A stretch of 6,494 nt of DNA from positions 1 through 6,494 of the forward strand of contig CALMLK010000159.1 in the NCBI GenBank assembly GCA_937868035.1, read 5' to 3'. Numbering within the stretch: the stretch's first letter is position 1; the number at the start of each line of letters is the position of its first letter. The stretch comes from an uncultured Alphaproteobacteria bacterium. Its GTDB lineage: Bacteria; Pseudomonadota; Alphaproteobacteria; Rhizobiales; Aestuariivirgaceae. The notes beneath the pieces were generated by a model that was not told the DNA's origin, ran no database searches, and was given only the letters and a program-made list of their open reading frames with translations. Shown here piece after piece: positions 5,939-6,494 of this stretch. Both the position numbers and the translations under genes were made by a program.

Positions 5939-6494
5939 ATGCACAAGGACGACCATACGCTTGCGGCCCAGCGATCGGCGGGGCGGAAGCAGGAGGACGG
6001 ACTCTGGGAGACCGCAAAGGTCATCATCCAGGCGCTGGCCATTGCCTTTTTTGTGCGCACCTTTTTCTACCAGCCCTTCAACATCCCGTCGTCATCCATG
6101 TACCCGACCCTCAAGGTGGGGGATTATCTCTTTGTTTCAAAGCTTTCCTACGGGTATGGAAAGTATTCGTTCAATTTCGCGCTGGGCGTTGGCGATAAGA
6201 ACCTGATCTCTTGCTGCCCAGTAGATTTCCCCGGCCGCAAGGTGCTGGCGGACACGCCGAAGCGTGGCGACGTGGCGGTGTTCAAGCTGCCCACGGATAC
6301 CAGCATCGACTACATCAAGCGCGTCATCGGCCTGCCGGGCGACCGCATCCAGATGAAGGACGGCGTTCTCTACATCAACGATGTGGCCGTGCCGAAGGAG
6401 CGAGTCGAGGATTACGTGGATCCTGATGGCGAAGGCCATGGCTTGCCGGTGCCGCAGTACCGCGAAACGCTGCCCAATGGCGTCACCTACAACG
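5939..6494 (+). CDS. lepB: Signal peptidase I, C-terminus beyond the window
   Basis: The first 185 codons are visible; the frame is open to the window end. LepB is the membrane-bound serine protease that removes signal peptides from exported proteins on the periplasmic side. One transmembrane segment lies at about residues 23-44. It is followed by the catalytic serine motif NIPSSSMYPTL (nucleophile S53) and GDYLFVSKLSYG. The general-base lysine is K128 in DYIKRVIGLPGDR (124-136), next to RGDVAVFKLP (109-118). An extra stretch at about 82-96 contains adjacent cysteines C92-C93 and seems longer than in typical rhizobial LepB. I chose ATG 5939 because the first residues lead straight into the membrane anchor; an in-frame stop lies upstream at 5888. 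The nearby ATG 5929 is in another frame. No clear Shine-Dalgarno is present. In many alphaproteobacteria rnc and era follow lepB, but that is outside this window. Confidence 0.95.
   Translation, partial: MHKDDHTLAAQRSAGRKQEDGLWETAKVIIQALAIAFFVRTFFYQPFNIPSSSMYPTLKVGDYLFVSKLSYGYGKYSFNFALGVGDKNLISCCPVDFPGRKVLADTPKRGDVAVFKLPTDTSIDYIKRVIGLPGDRIQMKDGVLYINDVAVPKERVEDYVDPDGEGHGLPVPQYRETLPNGVTYN

Noticed and set aside
5695..6206. Plus-strand frames across the acpS end, the gap and the lepB start
   Set aside because: They overlap acpS and lepB in other frames and contain arginine/serine-rich shadow sequence; lepB in its own frame carries all signal peptidase motifs.

Overview
The window is high in G+C and reads as the chromosome of an alphaproteobacterium, most likely of the Hyphomicrobiales (rhizobial) type. 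This rests on the gene order rpoZ - rsh - pyrE - acpS - lepB, an Rsh protein beginning [11 protein letters not shown], an omega subunit with a long acidic tail, and two BTLCP-family secreted proteins. No genus can be named from the sequence alone.

Left part (1-1104, all minus strand): two paralogous secreted transglutaminase-like cysteine peptidase (BTLCP) genes lie in tandem. The complete one (469-1104) ends in a strong intrinsic terminator (363-405). The second (1-225) is cut by the window edge and must have its own promoter. Its upstream region carries two near-consensus CtrA-type boxes. Middle (1105-2009): a 243-nt intergenic region, a tRNA-Leu(GAG) gene with encoded CCA, a hairpin-rich trailer with a probable terminator, and a leftward gene for a small membrane methyltransferase of the isoprenylcysteine/phospholipid methyltransferase type.

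Right part (2085-6494, all plus strand): rpoZ, then a clear intrinsic terminator only 16 nt before the rsh start codon, then rsh (bifunctional (p)ppGpp synthetase/hydrolase), pyrE and acpS. rsh, pyrE and acpS are separated by 4 nt each and look translationally coupled. After a 197-nt gap with a plausible promoter comes lepB, truncated by the window end. The genes combine stringent-response control (omega subunit, Rsh) with growth functions: UMP synthesis (PyrE), activation of acyl carrier protein (AcpS) and signal-peptide processing (LepB).

No gene-free stretch exceeds 300 nt. I see no mobile element, CRISPR array, phage gene or defence system. The content is mostly housekeeping, and I found no convincing undescribed multi-gene system. 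The points most worth checking are regulatory: the rsh leader, where a terminator, a 5-codon upstream ORF and a start-codon dyad sit within about 50 nt, and the paired CtrA-like boxes before the truncated BTLCP gene.
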